A stretch of DNA of 64,000 nt, taken from contig NZ_JAKRGB010000015.1 in the NCBI RefSeq assembly GCF_022347725.1, positions 62,001 to 126,000 on the forward strand, written 5' to 3'. The DNA comes from Ruegeria sp. Ofav3-42. Its GTDB lineage: Bacteria; Pseudomonadota; Alphaproteobacteria; Rhodobacterales; Rhodobacteraceae. Position 1 is the first letter of the stretch. Every line of letters starts with the position of its first letter. This document shows positions 1-9,647 of the stretch, piece by piece. The notes under the pieces were generated by a model. The model saw only the letters and a list, made by a program, of their open reading frames with translations, was not told the DNA's origin and did not search any database. A program made the position numbers and the translations under genes.

Positions 1-3000
1 CACAGTCAGTCGGTGGCGGCGGCGGTATGGGTGGTCTGGTCGAAAACCGGATTATCAGCCTGCGCAAAGACATCGGTAACACGGCGACGCTGTCCATCGG
101 TGGCAATGGTGGGACCGGAGCAATGTCTGCAGCTGTTTCCGTCACCAACCGCAACGTAATCCAGACGGCAGGCGACAAGTCCATTGGCATCTACGCGCAG
201 TCTGTCGGTGGCGGAGGCGGAGATGCGCAACAGGTGCGCAATATCATCCTGGGCCGGTCCTCGGACGGAGCTACGACAAACGCCATTCTGATCGGCGGCT
301 CTGGTGGCACCGGCGGGTCCGGCAGCGCGGTGACCGTCGTCAACGAAGCAAATGCCGCCATTCGCACGACCGGAAAGGAAAGCCATGGCATCTTTGCGCA
401 GTCCATCGGTGGCGGCGGAGGCAATGGTGGCTCAACGATCTCGGTCGACGGGCGTTATGGCGGGGCCGAGGCCAGCACGCGGCGGGCCTTGCAATTTGGC
501 CTCGGTGGATCGGGTGGCACGGGCGGAACTGGCGGCATTGTGTCAGCAACCAATACCGGGACGATCGTGACAACAGGTGAAGGTGCTCACGGTATCTTTG
601 CGCAATCCATCGGTGGCGGTGGTGGTAACGGAGGCAGCTCGATCACCGGGACGCTGCGCCTGAAGACGGGCGACAGCAGCTCTCCGACTGCGCAGCTGAA
701 CATCGGCGGCTCAGGCGGCACCGGCAATGTTGCAGGCAACGTGGTCGTCACGAACAGCGGCGACATCCGCATCGATGGTGCGGGTGCATATGGCATCATG
801 GCACAGTCCGTTGGCGGTGGCGGAGGTAACGGCGGATTGGCCGTCGCTATGGATGTCAATGACATCAAGAACACCATGACCGGCAAGTCCTACTCGAAGA
901 TCGCCATTGGCGGATCCGGAGGGGATGGCGCCGATGGCGGCGATGTTACGGTCAACCACACCGGCTCCATTGTCGTGAACGCTGAAAACGGATTTGGCAT
1001 CTATGCGCAATCCGTCGGCGGCGGCGGCGGCAATGCCGGGTATTCGGTGTCCTCCCCGCTGGTTTCGGCGCTGGACTACACGATCTCGCAGGCGTTGGGC
1101 GCGCGCGAAGGGTCGACCGGCACAGTGGGCACCGTAACTGTCAATTCGACCGGAGACATTCTGGTCACCGGTACAGGCAGCGAAGCCGTGTTTGGCCAGT
1201 CCGTGAACGGAGGCGGTGGCAATGTGAACACTTCTGTCGATTTCACCGGAACGACGGCTGGCGCAACCGGCACTGTGGTCCGCAGCGATATCGCACTGGG
1301 GGGCGATGACGTGTCAGGCATGGCCGGCAATCAGGTTACGCAGTCGCACAACGGCAACATCGCCACAACAAGCAAAATGTCGACGGCCCTGATGCTGCAG
1401 AGCGTCGGTGGCGGCGGCGGTAAGTCCGCGACCACAGTGAATATTCAGGACGGCGACGGTATAGACATCACCGCGCGTCTGGGTGCGATAAATACGAACG
1501 ACGCGAGCGGAGGTAACGTGGATGGTGATCGGACAGGCGATGTGGGCACCGATGGCGCATTCTCGTCTGCAGGTACGACACAGTCCATTGGCGGCGGCGG
1601 CGGTAAGCTGGTTCTGAACAGCGAAAGTAACGGCGGCGCAAGTACCGACCAGAGCGCGTCAATCATTCTTGGTGCCGATCCCAGCTTCCGAAACAATGGC
1701 GGTGATATCAATCTGTCCCTGAACGGCAACATTTTCACCAGTGGTGATTACGCCTTTGGTCAAAGCGTCCAAAGCATCGGTGCTGGTGGTGGTGAAGCTG
1801 TTGTCTCTGGTTTGGGGCGCGTCGACGTAACGCTTGGCGCGCAGGATGACTCCACCGGTGACGGTGGAAGCATCGACACCGCCAATACTGGTGATGTCAC
1901 CACCACCGGGAAAGGCTCGCACGGGTTTGTTCTGCAAAGCATCGGTGGTGGAGGCGGCCTTGTTTCCACCGACGTTGACCCCAGCCAGGTTTCAGTGAAT
2001 CTGTCTGCAGCCAATGGTGGCGACGGCGGCGATATCAAGTTCGCTCAGAACGGCAACATCATGTCGACCGGAGAAAATTCGATTGGCGTCATTGCTCAAT
2101 CTCTGGGTGGCGGTGGTGGCATCGTCGACTCGATTTTCCGCGGTTCGGCAGGTGGCGTCGGCTCGGGTGGTGCCATTGATCTGACTCTGGATGGAAACGT
2201 CCTTTCGGTTGGTGAAGGAGGTATCGCAGTCTTCGCACAATCGAAAGGGCGCGACGGGGCCGACACAATGGCACTTGGATTGGACGGCGTCGTCATGGGC
2301 GGCACCGGTCAGGCGGACTCGGTGGCTTCGATCATCTTGGACGGTGGCACCAACAATGTTCTGACTTTGTCTGAGAACTCTGTCCTGCTTTCGAGAAACG
2401 ATCAGCTGTTGAATGCCAGCGAAGGCAACGATCAGGTCTCGCTTGCGGGCCAAGCGCTTGGGAACCTGAACCTTGGTGCGGGTACGAACGGACTGACGAT
2501 CGAGGAAGGTGCAACATTCTACGCACTGGATACCGTCAATCTGGGTGCCGCCGGACAAATGCAGGTGAATGGCAACCTGGTTTTGGGGAGCAATTGGAGC
2601 CTTAACGGAAGTTTGTCCCCAACAGTTCAGTCAACGAACTTCACATTCAGTGAGAATGTCAGTCAGGTCACGAACGTCACTGGAAGTCTTGCATTTGGTG
2701 CGACGGCAACATCTGTTTTCGACGTGTACTTCCTGACCTCGGGAGCATCGGGCGGCCGTAGCGACCTGATCAATGTCTCAGGGGACGCCACGATGGGCGG
2801 GACTCTGACACCCCAGCTCAATACGCTTCAACGCGCCCTGCCCCTGGTCATTATCAATCCTGAAGGAACCGCTTCGGATGCCGGAACGACCATTCAGGAC
2901 ACGGTTGTTCTGGATTACTCGATTGGCCTGAACGGCTCGACTTCAGATGGCAGTTCGATAGACCTCGTGATTACACCGGACTACTCGACACCGGGCATGA

Positions 3001-4112
3001 ACGCGAACCAGGCTGCGATCGGGGATTACATCAACCGGGTTCTGAACGGACAAGGATCGGCTGCGCAAGGTGAGTTGTTCGCGTTGATCGGCAACATGCA
3101 GACAGAGGCCGAAGTCATTAACGCAATCAACAGCTTCACAACTGCAGACTACGCTGCAGATGCGGTGGATGCGTATTACGGCACACGTGTTTTTGCCCTC
3201 ACTCTGCACAATTGCGAACGTTACACTGAATACCAATCAGGAGACGATCCGCGTCGCTGCGTCTGGTTCGCGGGCGGAAGGTCCTTCTTTGACCGCGAGC
3301 AGACCGGAATTTATGACGAGTTGGACATCAACAATACCAACCTGTCCGCAGGCTTCCGCCTGCCGGTCGGGGATGACCTCTACGCCGGATTTGCTCTGGG
3401 CTATGATCAGATCAGTCTTCGCAACGGGACACAGTACAACGCCACAGGTGATCGCTATAGCCTCGGAGCGTCGCTCACCAAGTATATCGACTCTTGGGAA
3501 CTCGCCGCGATGCTCTCTGGTGGGTGGTCCGATTATGATACCGTTCGTTCGGGCGGGATCAGTGGAACCCTGCCCAACGGAACGGTTGTCGACACAATCG
3601 GTGTCAGCTCGATCAAGCACAAGATGAACCACCAAAACCTGCGCCTCAGCCTTGCCTACGATTACAGGTTTGCTGGCGGCAAATCTTACCTGAAGCCGGA
3701 ACTTGCGTTGGATGCAACTCGCCTGGCAACAGAAGGCAACAGTCAGGCAACCTTGTCCGGGGTGTCGCTTCAGGACAGCAGCGACATGATCTATTCGATG
3801 ACACCGTCGCTTGAAATCGGGACGGAACAGTATCTCACGTCCACGCAGAAACTGCGCGCAAGTCTCCGTGCAGGTGCCATAATCTCGTCTCATGACACGG
3901 TTTCGGTCAGCGCAGGATTTTCGGGTGCAAGTTCTGCCGACGGCGGGTTTTCCAACACCAGTTATATTGGCAACAAGCAAGGTCTGGTGTCTGCGGAATT
4001 GGGCATCTACGCTATGGATGACAGCAGTTTCGTAAATCTCAATCTCGATCACATGTTCGGGGATTCCACCGAAAGCCTGCAAGTCAGCCTGGGGATCGGG
4101 ATCAAATTCTAA
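1..4112 (+). CDS. Autotransporter with QS(V/I)GGGGG-repeat passenger and C-terminal beta-barrel (5' partial)
   Basis: The reading frame is open from base 3, where it already encodes QSVGGGGG, so the true start lies upstream of the window. The passenger consists of imperfect units of about 70 residues. Each carries an alternating small/hydrophobic beta-helix pattern, a GGSGGTGG loop and a closing QS(V/I)GGGGG motif. I count about 13 copies; they become degenerate from about base 1190 (QSVNGGGG, QSIGAGGG, QSKGRDG). A non-repeat stretch (about 2240-3150) leads into a barrel of roughly 290 residues starting near base 3200. The protein ends in a terminal Phe, as outer-membrane proteins recognised by the Bam machinery do. 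This is a type V secretion protein whose passenger is exported to the cell surface; whether it acts as an adhesin is inference. The terminal TAA lies 18 bases before the next gene. Confidence 0.9.
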   Translation, partial: QSVGGGGGMGGLVENRIISLRKDIGNTATLSIGGNGGTGAMSAAVSVTNRNVIQTAGDKSIGIYAQSVGGGGGDAQQVRNIILGRSSDGATTNAILIGGSGGTGGSGSAVTVVNEANAAIRTTGKESHGIFAQSIGGGGGNGGSTISVDGRYGGAEASTRRALQFGLGGSGGTGGTGGIVSATNTGTIVTTGEGAHGIFAQSIGGGGGNGGSSITGTLRLKTGDSSSPTAQLNIGGSGGTGNVAGNVVVTNSGDIRIDGAGAYGIMAQSVGGGGGNGGLAVAMDVNDIKNTMTGKSYSKIAIGGSGGDGADGGDVTVNHTGSIVVNAENGFGIYAQSVGGGGGNAGYSVSSPLVSALDYTISQALGAREGSTGTVGTVTVNSTGDILVTGTGSEAVFGQSVNGGGGNVNTSVDFTGTTAGATGTVVRSDIALGGDDVSGMAGNQVTQSHNGNIATTSKMSTALMLQSVGGGGGKSATTVNIQDGDGIDITARLGAINTNDASGGNVDGDRTGDVGTDGAFSSAGTTQSIGGGGGKLVLNSESNGGASTDQSASIILGADPSFRNNGGDINLSLNGNIFTSGDYAFGQSVQSIGAGGGEAVVSGLGRVDVTLGAQDDSTGDGGSIDTANTGDVTTTGKGSHGFVLQSIGGGGGLVSTDVDPSQVSVNLSAANGGDGGDIKFAQNGNIMSTGENSIGVIAQSLGGGGGIVDSIFRGSAGGVGSGGAIDLTLDGNVLSVGEGGIAVFAQSKGRDGADTMALGLDGVVMGGTGQADSVASIILDGGTNNVLTLSENSVLLSRNDQLLNASEGNDQVSLAGQALGNLNLGAGTNGLTIEEGATFYALDTVNLGAAGQMQVNGNLVLGSNWSLNGSLSPTVQSTNFTFSENVSQVTNVTGSLAFGATATSVFDVYFLTSGASGGRSDLINVSGDATMGGTLTPQLNTLQRALPLVIINPEGTASDAGTTIQDTVVLDYSIGLNGSTSDGSSIDLVITPDYSTPGMNANQAAIGDYINRVLNGQGSAAQGELFALIGNMQTEAEVINAINSFTTADYAADAVDAYYGTRVFALTLHNCERYTEYQSGDDPRRCVWFAGGRSFFDREQTGIYDELDINNTNLSAGFRLPVGDDLYAGFALGYDQISLRNGTQYNATGDRYSLGASLTKYIDSWELAAMLSGGWSDYDTVRSGGISGTLPNGTVVDTIGVSSIKHKMNHQNLRLSLAYDYRFAGGKSYLKPELALDATRLATEGNSQATLSGVSLQDSSDMIYSMTPSLEIGTEQYLTSTQKLRASLRAGAIISSHDTVSVSAGFSGASSADGGFSNTSYIGNKQGLVSAELGIYAMDDSSFVNLNLDHMFGDSTESLQVSLGIGIKF

Positions 4113-4130
4113 TCAATGAGGTACAGCAGC

Positions 4131-4610
4131 ATGAGAATCTGGAAATGCGCCGCGGCGTTGTCGTTTGGATTGATACAACCCGTCCTCGCACAAGAGAATG
4201 CAACGCCCCCCTGGTCGATCAATTGCAGCAATCTGGGAACAGGCACGGAACTTGTCTGTGAAATGACACAGAGCATTGTTTTAAGTGAAAACAATCAGAG
4301 ACTGGCCTCGATCGCGTTTGTGAAATCGGCGGGCAATGACGAAACCGAAGCAGTTCTTACCCTGCCCTTTGGTTTGCTTTTCAGCGATGGGTTAACCGCA
4401 AAGGTCGATACGTCCGAGGTGGCCAAACTGGAGTTCCTGACCTGCGAAGCGCAAGGCTGTTTTGCCCGTTCTGCGGTGTCATCGGAATGGATAGCATCAA
4501 TGCGCGCCGGCAAGCAGTTGACGATTGAGGCCAGAAACACGAACGAGGAACCCATTACCTTTGGCTTTGACCTTACCGGGTTTACTCAGGTTTCGGATCT
4601 TCTGCCGTAA
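4131..4610 (+). CDS. IalB-family (invasion-associated locus B) secreted protein
   Basis: The protein has about 159 residues and a signal peptide ending near VLAQ. The mature part follows the IalB pattern: W-x-I/V-x-C near the start, a second Cys in CEM, an LPFG segment, and a C-x4-GC motif in the second half. I start it at 4131 because GAGG (4118-4121) is nine bases ahead; the in-frame ATG at 4116 has no ribosome site and overlaps that GAGG. IalB-type proteins are periplasmic or outer-membrane-associated, and their biochemical role is unsettled. The gene lies 18 bases after the autotransporter stop, so the two are probably cotranscribed, which hints at an envelope or surface-secretion role. 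Confidence 0.8.
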   Translation: MRIWKCAAALSFGLIQPVLAQENATPPWSINCSNLGTGTELVCEMTQSIVLSENNQRLASIAFVKSAGNDETEAVLTLPFGLLFSDGLTAKVDTSEVAKLEFLTCEAQGCFARSAVSSEWIASMRAGKQLTIEARNTNEEPITFGFDLTGFTQVSDLLP

Positions 4611-4745
4611 GGCGCTGACCATAGCATAAATCCTGACCACTCCCGCAGGCTGCCAAATGCCCGGCATTAGAATTGCAACTTCTGCCTAAAGCCTCGCTGC
4701 TCGAAACCGAGTGAACGCGCCACTAAATCAATTGGTGGGCACAGT

Positions 4746-4768
4746 GCGGGCTTAAGCCTCAAGCCCGC
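4746..4768. terminator. Hairpin after the autotransporter/IalB pair
   Basis: Perfect 8-bp arms GCGGGCTT (4746-4753) and AAGCCCGC (4761-4768) enclose a 7-base loop. There is no T-tract after it, so it could be a terminator or an operator in the asdA leader. Nothing else is recognisable between 4611 and 4876. Confidence 0.35.
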
Positions 4769-4876
4769 GCCATAGTCTTGCGATTGCCGCACAAGACTTT
4801 CGGTTTACAGACGCGCCGATCCGTTCTTACTATCAAATTGCTTTATTCCAATGTTTACAATCATGGGTGGCATTCG

Positions 4877-6508
4877 ATGTCAGAGACTCTGAATTTACAC
4901 AAGTTCGAAAACCTTAGTCCGTTTCAAATCAAAGATGAGCTTATTAAACTGGCAAAGAAAGAGTCGCGCGCCACGACGTTGCCTTATCTGAACGCCGGAC
5001 GGGGTAATCCAAACTGGATTGCCACAAAAGCGCGAGAGGCGTTCTTCCTACTTGGCCAGTTCGCAATGACCGAGGCGCAACGTGACCGATATGAAGCTCA
5101 GGTGGGTTTGGCGGGCATGCCACAGGGTCCGGGGTGTTATGACCGGCTGAAGGCGTATTGCGCAGCTTCTGAAGAACAAACCACGCCCCCCGGGGCTGAA
5201 ACGCTCATCGCTGCTGTAGATTTCGCCATACAGAAATTCAAATTCGACCCAGATGCCTTTGTGCTTGAACTTACTGACGGTATTGTCGGCGATCATTATC
5301 CGATGCCGGATCGCTGCCTCGTCCATAATGAAACGATTGTCCACGAATACCTGATGTGGGCGATGTGCGCAGGGAATCGACCAAAAGCAAAGTTTGACCT
5401 ATTTCCCGTCGAGGGCGGGACAGCGGCAATGTGTTATATCTTCAAGTCACTAAAAAACCAAAGGCTGCTAAATGCCGGAGACACAATTGCATTGGGCACG
5501 CCGATCTTCACCCCTTATCTCGAGATGCCGGTGCTCGAAGACTATTCCCTGAACGTCGTGGATGTCTCTTCCAAAGAAGAAGAACACTTTCAACTGACGG
5601 ACGAAGATCTGGAAACCCTTGCGGAGCCAAAAGTCAAAGCCCTGTTTCTGGTAAATCCTGGCAACCCGTCGGCGGTCGCCATCAGTCCGGAAGCGCTTAA
5701 AAGGCTGGTCGATTTTGTCAAAACACGCCGGCCGGATCTGATTATCCTCACGGATGATGTCTACGGAACTTTCGTCCCGAATTTCGAGTCTGTGATGGGC
5801 CACCTGCCAGAAAACACGATCGGGGTTTATTCCTACTCCAAATACTTCGGATGCACCGGATGGAGATTGGGAACGATCGTGATCGCCCAGAACAATATCT
5901 TCGACAAAATGATTGCCGAAGCACCTGCTGAAACCAAGGCCTTGGTCGAAGCTCGATATGAGACCCTGTCGCCAAATCCGGCAGAAATGAAATTCATCGA
6001 CAGAATTGTGGCTGACAGCAGGGATGTTGCGCTCAACCACACTGCCGGCCTCTCATTGCCGCAGCAAGTCATGATGACCTTGTTTTCGTTGGTTGAGATG
6101 ATGGATGAGGACAAGGCCTATCAAGCGTTCTGCCGCAGTATTCTGGATCATCGCTTTACCGAACTGGTCGAAGGATTGGGTATTGAGGTTCCCGACAATC
6201 CGTATTTCGACAAGTACTACGGGATCATCGATTTTGAGTTCTGGCTTAGAAAATACGTCGGCCAAGAGGTGGTGGAATGGATCAAGGAAAACGTCCACCC
6301 GCTCGACATCTCATTCAAGCTGGCTCAGGATCACGGGATTGTTTTGCTGAACGGCTCGGGGTTCGACGCGCCCAACTGGTCGGCACGAGTATCCTTTGCG
6401 AACCTGGATGACAGCGCATACAGACAAATCGGACGAGCAGTGCGGTCGGTTGCTATCGGTTACGTGCAAGCCTACCGCGCCTCAAAAGGTATGCCGATAC
6501 ACGGTTAG
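4877..6508 (+). CDS. asdA: Bifunctional aspartate aminotransferase / L-aspartate 4-decarboxylase
   Basis: This PLP fold-type I enzyme of 543 residues matches the usual length of aspartate 4-decarboxylase (EC 4.1.1.12), which is longer than ordinary aspartate aminotransferases. It converts L-aspartate to L-alanine and CO2 and retains transaminase activity. The PLP-binding lysine is K322 in SYSKYFGCTGWRLG. NPGNPS (about 260-265) and the DDVYG motif (about 293-297) form the cofactor pocket. A longer frame opens at 4778, but 4877 is preceded by GGGTGG at good spacing and gives the family's N-terminus (MSETLNLHKFENLSPF). It converges on aspT, the exchanger that normally partners this enzyme. Confidence 0.92.
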   Translation: MSETLNLHKFENLSPFQIKDELIKLAKKESRATTLPYLNAGRGNPNWIATKAREAFFLLGQFAMTEAQRDRYEAQVGLAGMPQGPGCYDRLKAYCAASEEQTTPPGAETLIAAVDFAIQKFKFDPDAFVLELTDGIVGDHYPMPDRCLVHNETIVHEYLMWAMCAGNRPKAKFDLFPVEGGTAAMCYIFKSLKNQRLLNAGDTIALGTPIFTPYLEMPVLEDYSLNVVDVSSKEEEHFQLTDEDLETLAEPKVKALFLVNPGNPSAVAISPEALKRLVDFVKTRRPDLIILTDDVYGTFVPNFESVMGHLPENTIGVYSYSKYFGCTGWRLGTIVIAQNNIFDKMIAEAPAETKALVEARYETLSPNPAEMKFIDRIVADSRDVALNHTAGLSLPQQVMMTLFSLVEMMDEDKAYQAFCRSILDHRFTELVEGLGIEVPDNPYFDKYYGIIDFEFWLRKYVGQEVVEWIKENVHPLDISFKLAQDHGIVLLNGSGFDAPNWSARVSFANLDDSAYRQIGRAVRSVAIGYVQAYRASKGMPIHG

Positions 6509-6567
6509 GACAGCGCGCTTAAACAGTAAGCTTGCATGAGTTTAGTCGGAATGGTTAACGGGCGCCT

Positions 6568-6593
6568 TCTGGCCGATATTTTGGACGGCCAGA
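6568..6593. terminator. Weak hairpin between convergent asdA and aspT
   Basis: TCTGGCC (6568-6574) pairs with GGCCAGA (6587-6593) around a 12-base loop in the 139-base gap between the two convergent genes. There is no clear T-tract on either side, so this is only a candidate bidirectional terminator. Confidence 0.3.
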
Positions 6594-6647
6594 CAGGTGC
6601 GGAAGTGTCCGATGACTAAGCCTTTTTGGTTCTTGTCTTGTACGGAT

Positions 6648-8357
6648 TTAGAAACTTAACGGTACAAAGGCGACTACCAGCGGCCCCCACAAAGTCAGGA
6701 AAATATTCGCGACGGCATAGGTCATTGTAAATGCCGGTGTCGGCGTCGAATTGCCTGCCTTTTCCAGCAATGTCGCAAATCCCGGATTGCCGGACCGAGA
6801 TCCCGTCACAACCGCGCAAGCTTCGATCGGGTTGCGAATACGCAGTACGAAATAATTGATCGGAAACTGAACGATCATCGGCATCAGTGTCACCACCACG
6901 CCCAAAAGCAACAGAGTGATCCCGTATTCCTGAATTGCCTGTAGTGCAGGCTGACCGGCATTAAGTCCTACCACGCCAACAAAAACTGCCAAGCCGAAGC
7001 TTTGCAAGAAGTTCGCCGCGCCCCGGTTGATACCACCAATCTTTGGACGTCGTATACGCAGATAACCGATGATCAGGCCCGTAACTAGACAACCAAGGCC
7101 TGACCCAAGAGCCACCTTCGTTCCGGCGATTAAAAAGCTGATCTCACCGATCAGGTAGCCAACGGCGACTCCGATGCCCAATGCAATGAAATTCGTCACA
7201 GACGCCGAGGGCGGAACGTAACCGGCAGCTTTCGCGACGCGATCAAGGTCCTTTTTGTGCCCAACTATGCTGACTTCGTCCCCTGCGTGAATTTCGGTGT
7301 CGCGTAGCACGGGAACGTCGTGACCCATGCGGGTGATCTTGGTTATGTGAAACCCGCGTCTTTGATCCGGGGTAAGCGCAGCGCGCAACTCTGCCAGAGT
7401 TTTACCAGCCAGCTTATGATTGGTAATAACGACATTCCGCCGTTCTTCCACGATGATGAGTTCAGGTGGATATTCTCCGACCTCAGCGCCTGCAGCCTCT
7501 TCAAACCGGGTCAAAGCGGTGATGAGACCTGAAACCACGATCACGTCGCCTGCTTCAAGCGTTGTATCGGGCTTGGGATCAAAGGGCGCTCCGTCGCGTA
7601 AAATCCGCTCAACCAATACATCGCTGTCAAAGCCGACTTCGATTTCCTTCATAGACTGGCCCACGATTTTGGCCCCGTCCTGAATGTGATAGGCGCGCGC
7701 TTCGAAACGGCTCATGGGAATAAACTCGCCTTCGTCCAGCGTGTGATCACCTCCGCTCAGCTTTTGCGCGAGTTTGATCGCCTCTTGCCGCAAGTCCCAG
7801 CGCATCACAATAGGAATAACACTAACCGCCAAAATTGGTCCGATCGACCCGAAGATGTAAGTCACGGAATACCCTACGGCGATATTCGTCTTGAGCTTTT
7901 CTGCCTCTTCTGTCGCGAGCCCAAGAAGATCGATTGCATTGCCGGCGGTTCCAATGATTGCGGACTGTGTCAATCCGCCGGCTGCCAAACCCGCTGCCAA
8001 CCCTTTGTCCAGCCCCGCCCATGTGGCAACGACAACGACGAAGAAAAGCCCCCAGAGCGTCATCATAAACGCCGCAAAAAGCTTTGTCAGAGCGGTACGG
8101 TTCAACGCCGCAAAAAACTGCGGTCCGCCATTGTAGCCAACCATAAAAATAAACAGTGAAAAGAATACATTCTGAACATCGGCACTTAGGTTTATTCCGC
8201 CTATCTGGCCCACAAGAACTGCAACGATCAGAGTTCCCGCTATCCCGCCCAGTTCAAATTTGCCAATTTTGAATTTGCCCACGCCGTATCCAAGGCCCAG
8301 ACACAAAAAAAGCGCCATAATAGGAAACGAACGAAGCTGGTCCGCAAGTACTTCCAT
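6648..8357 (-). CDS. aspT: Aspartate:alanine exchanger, AAEx family, with two TrkA-C domains
   Basis: The protein has 569 residues in the AspT arrangement: an N-terminal block of about five membrane helices, a central cytoplasmic part (about 190-370) with two TrkA-C/RCK-C-like modules, and a C-terminal block of membrane helices. AspT exchanges L-aspartate for L-alanine. With cytoplasmic aspartate decarboxylation this carries net charge and consumes a proton, which can generate proton motive force, as established in Tetragenococcus. GAGG stands eight bases ahead of the ATG. Here the exchanger faces asdA tail to tail and is not in one operon with it. Substrate assignment rests on the family and on the neighbouring asdA. 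Confidence 0.88.
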   Translation of the reverse strand: MEVLADQLRSFPIMALFLCLGLGYGVGKFKIGKFELGGIAGTLIVAVLVGQIGGINLSADVQNVFFSLFIFMVGYNGGPQFFAALNRTALTKLFAAFMMTLWGLFFVVVVATWAGLDKGLAAGLAAGGLTQSAIIGTAGNAIDLLGLATEEAEKLKTNIAVGYSVTYIFGSIGPILAVSVIPIVMRWDLRQEAIKLAQKLSGGDHTLDEGEFIPMSRFEARAYHIQDGAKIVGQSMKEIEVGFDSDVLVERILRDGAPFDPKPDTTLEAGDVIVVSGLITALTRFEEAAGAEVGEYPPELIIVEERRNVVITNHKLAGKTLAELRAALTPDQRRGFHITKITRMGHDVPVLRDTEIHAGDEVSIVGHKKDLDRVAKAAGYVPPSASVTNFIALGIGVAVGYLIGEISFLIAGTKVALGSGLGCLVTGLIIGYLRIRRPKIGGINRGAANFLQSFGLAVFVGVVGLNAGQPALQAIQEYGITLLLLGVVVTLMPMIVQFPINYFVLRIRNPIEACAVVTGSRSGNPGFATLLEKAGNSTPTPAFTMTYAVANIFLTLWGPLVVAFVPLSF

Positions 8358-8740
8358 AGATACAACCTCAATCGTAGGCTCGATACTATCTTCAACCGAC
8401 GGGGCAGATCAGATCGTTGCTGATATTCACCCATCTAAATTATTGCGCCGGGTCGAAAACAGGTAAACACCGACAATGGTTTCGGTCAATCTATTGCTTT
8501 CTTTGGGACTAATCTTTGATCTTAATGCCAGACTACTGACACCTTTTGTGGATGGTCGAGCCGAAAACTGGTCAAGGAAAGTTCCACATAAACCCTCGGT
8601 AGTTGATCTCTGCTCGCTCGGAAGTTTTAAATAGAGATTCTTCGTCATCTACAGAAGGAGCACTAACCGCCAGCCATGTAACCAAGGATAGCTGCTCTGT
8701 CGCGCAGAACTGAAGAGCGGGACCGACCCACAGATGCCTT
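8358..8740. other. Intergenic stretch with no recognisable gene
   Basis: This is 383 bases between the aspT start and the end of the LysR gene. A minus-strand frame of 73 codons (8427-8648) looks like nothing I know and has no convincing ribosome site. The region should contain the aspT promoter and the LysR terminator, but I see no strong hairpin or promoter. Confidence 0.5.
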
Positions 8741-9643
8741 TTACGCCAGTTCTTTCCGCATGTAGTCGTGAAAAAGCTGCGCGAACCGCTGTGTGGCGGT
8801 CGATCTGTACTGAGTTGGGGGGTAGACCGAATAGATCCCTCCGGACGGAAGTGACCAATCTGGCAGAAGCTGGATCAGTGATTTGTCCGCAAGTTCTTTG
8901 CGAACGTAGAAATCTGGCAGGATCGAGATACCGGCGCCCTCAAGCGTCATGGCTTTGATGGCTGGCGTCACATCGGCGGACAAGGCACGTGTCATCTCTA
9001 TATCTGCTGTTTCGCCAGATGCCGCCGAAAAGCGCCAGCGGAGCGGATTGGACAAAGCCTGATGCTCTATAAACGGAAACTTCTCCAAGTCACTCGGCGA
9101 TTTTGACTCTCCCATCTCCTCTGCCAACCTGACAGAGGCGACCACGATTTGCCGAAACCCGGCTATTTTACGCGCGATATTTGCTGAATCGGCCAGCCAC
9201 CCAACCCGGTACGCTATGTCAAATCGGGCTTCGACCGGGTCCATGCGCGTATCACTCAGCATCAGATCTATTTTGACTGCCGGGTAAGCTCTCCGAAAAC
9301 TCGCCACCACCGGAGCGACATACTCAGAGCCCAAATCAAGAGGTGCCGTGATGCGCAATGTCCCGGAAGGTTCCGCGCTGCCACGACGCACCATAGCATA
9401 AGCCTCCTCTGCCTGGGCCACGGACGCCTGTGCTGCCGAGTAGAACGAATGGCCGATTTCGGTCAGGTTCAGATGGCGCGAATTCCGAACAACCAGAGTT
9501 GCCCCCAACTCTTCTTCCAGTAGCTGCAATTGCTTGCTGACAACTGCCTTGCTCACACGCATGCGATCTGCTGCGGCCGTAATGGTTCCCGCCTCGGCTA
9601 TGGCGACAAAGTACTCCAAACGGTTCAAATTTGATTTTTCCAT
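8741..9643 (-). CDS. LysR-family transcriptional regulator
   Basis: A 300-residue LysR protein. The N-terminal winged helix-turn-helix (about 1-60) has the usual NLNRLEYFVAIAEAGTITAAADRM opening (split here by no gap; residues 3 onward) and a serine-free VSKAVVSKQLQLLEEELG recognition region, followed by a LysR substrate-binding domain. It is of the AaeR/DsdC-like branch that opposes small target operons. The gene is divergent from the exported metallo-hydrolase-like gene, with 131 bases and an inverted repeat between them, so it probably controls that gene and itself. The inducer is unknown. Confidence 0.88.
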   Translation of the reverse strand: MEKSNLNRLEYFVAIAEAGTITAAADRMRVSKAVVSKQLQLLEEELGATLVVRNSRHLNLTEIGHSFYSAAQASVAQAEEAYAMVRRGSAEPSGTLRITAPLDLGSEYVAPVVASFRRAYPAVKIDLMLSDTRMDPVEARFDIAYRVGWLADSANIARKIAGFRQIVVASVRLAEEMGESKSPSDLEKFPFIEHQALSNPLRWRFSAASGETADIEMTRALSADVTPAIKAMTLEGAGISILPDFYVRKELADKSLIQLLPDWSLPSGGIYSVYPPTQYRSTATQRFAQLFHDYMRKELA

Positions 9644-9647
9644 CTAT

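Noticed and set aside
190..2300. Repeats that might be taken for a CRISPR or satellite array
   Set aside because: The repeats are in frame, spaced by variable coding sequence and encode the QS(V/I)GGGGG protein motif; they are an autotransporter passenger.
8427..8648. Possible small gene or transposase remnant on the minus strand
   Set aside because: The 73-codon frame has no known motif, no inverted repeats or target duplications around it, and no ribosome site.
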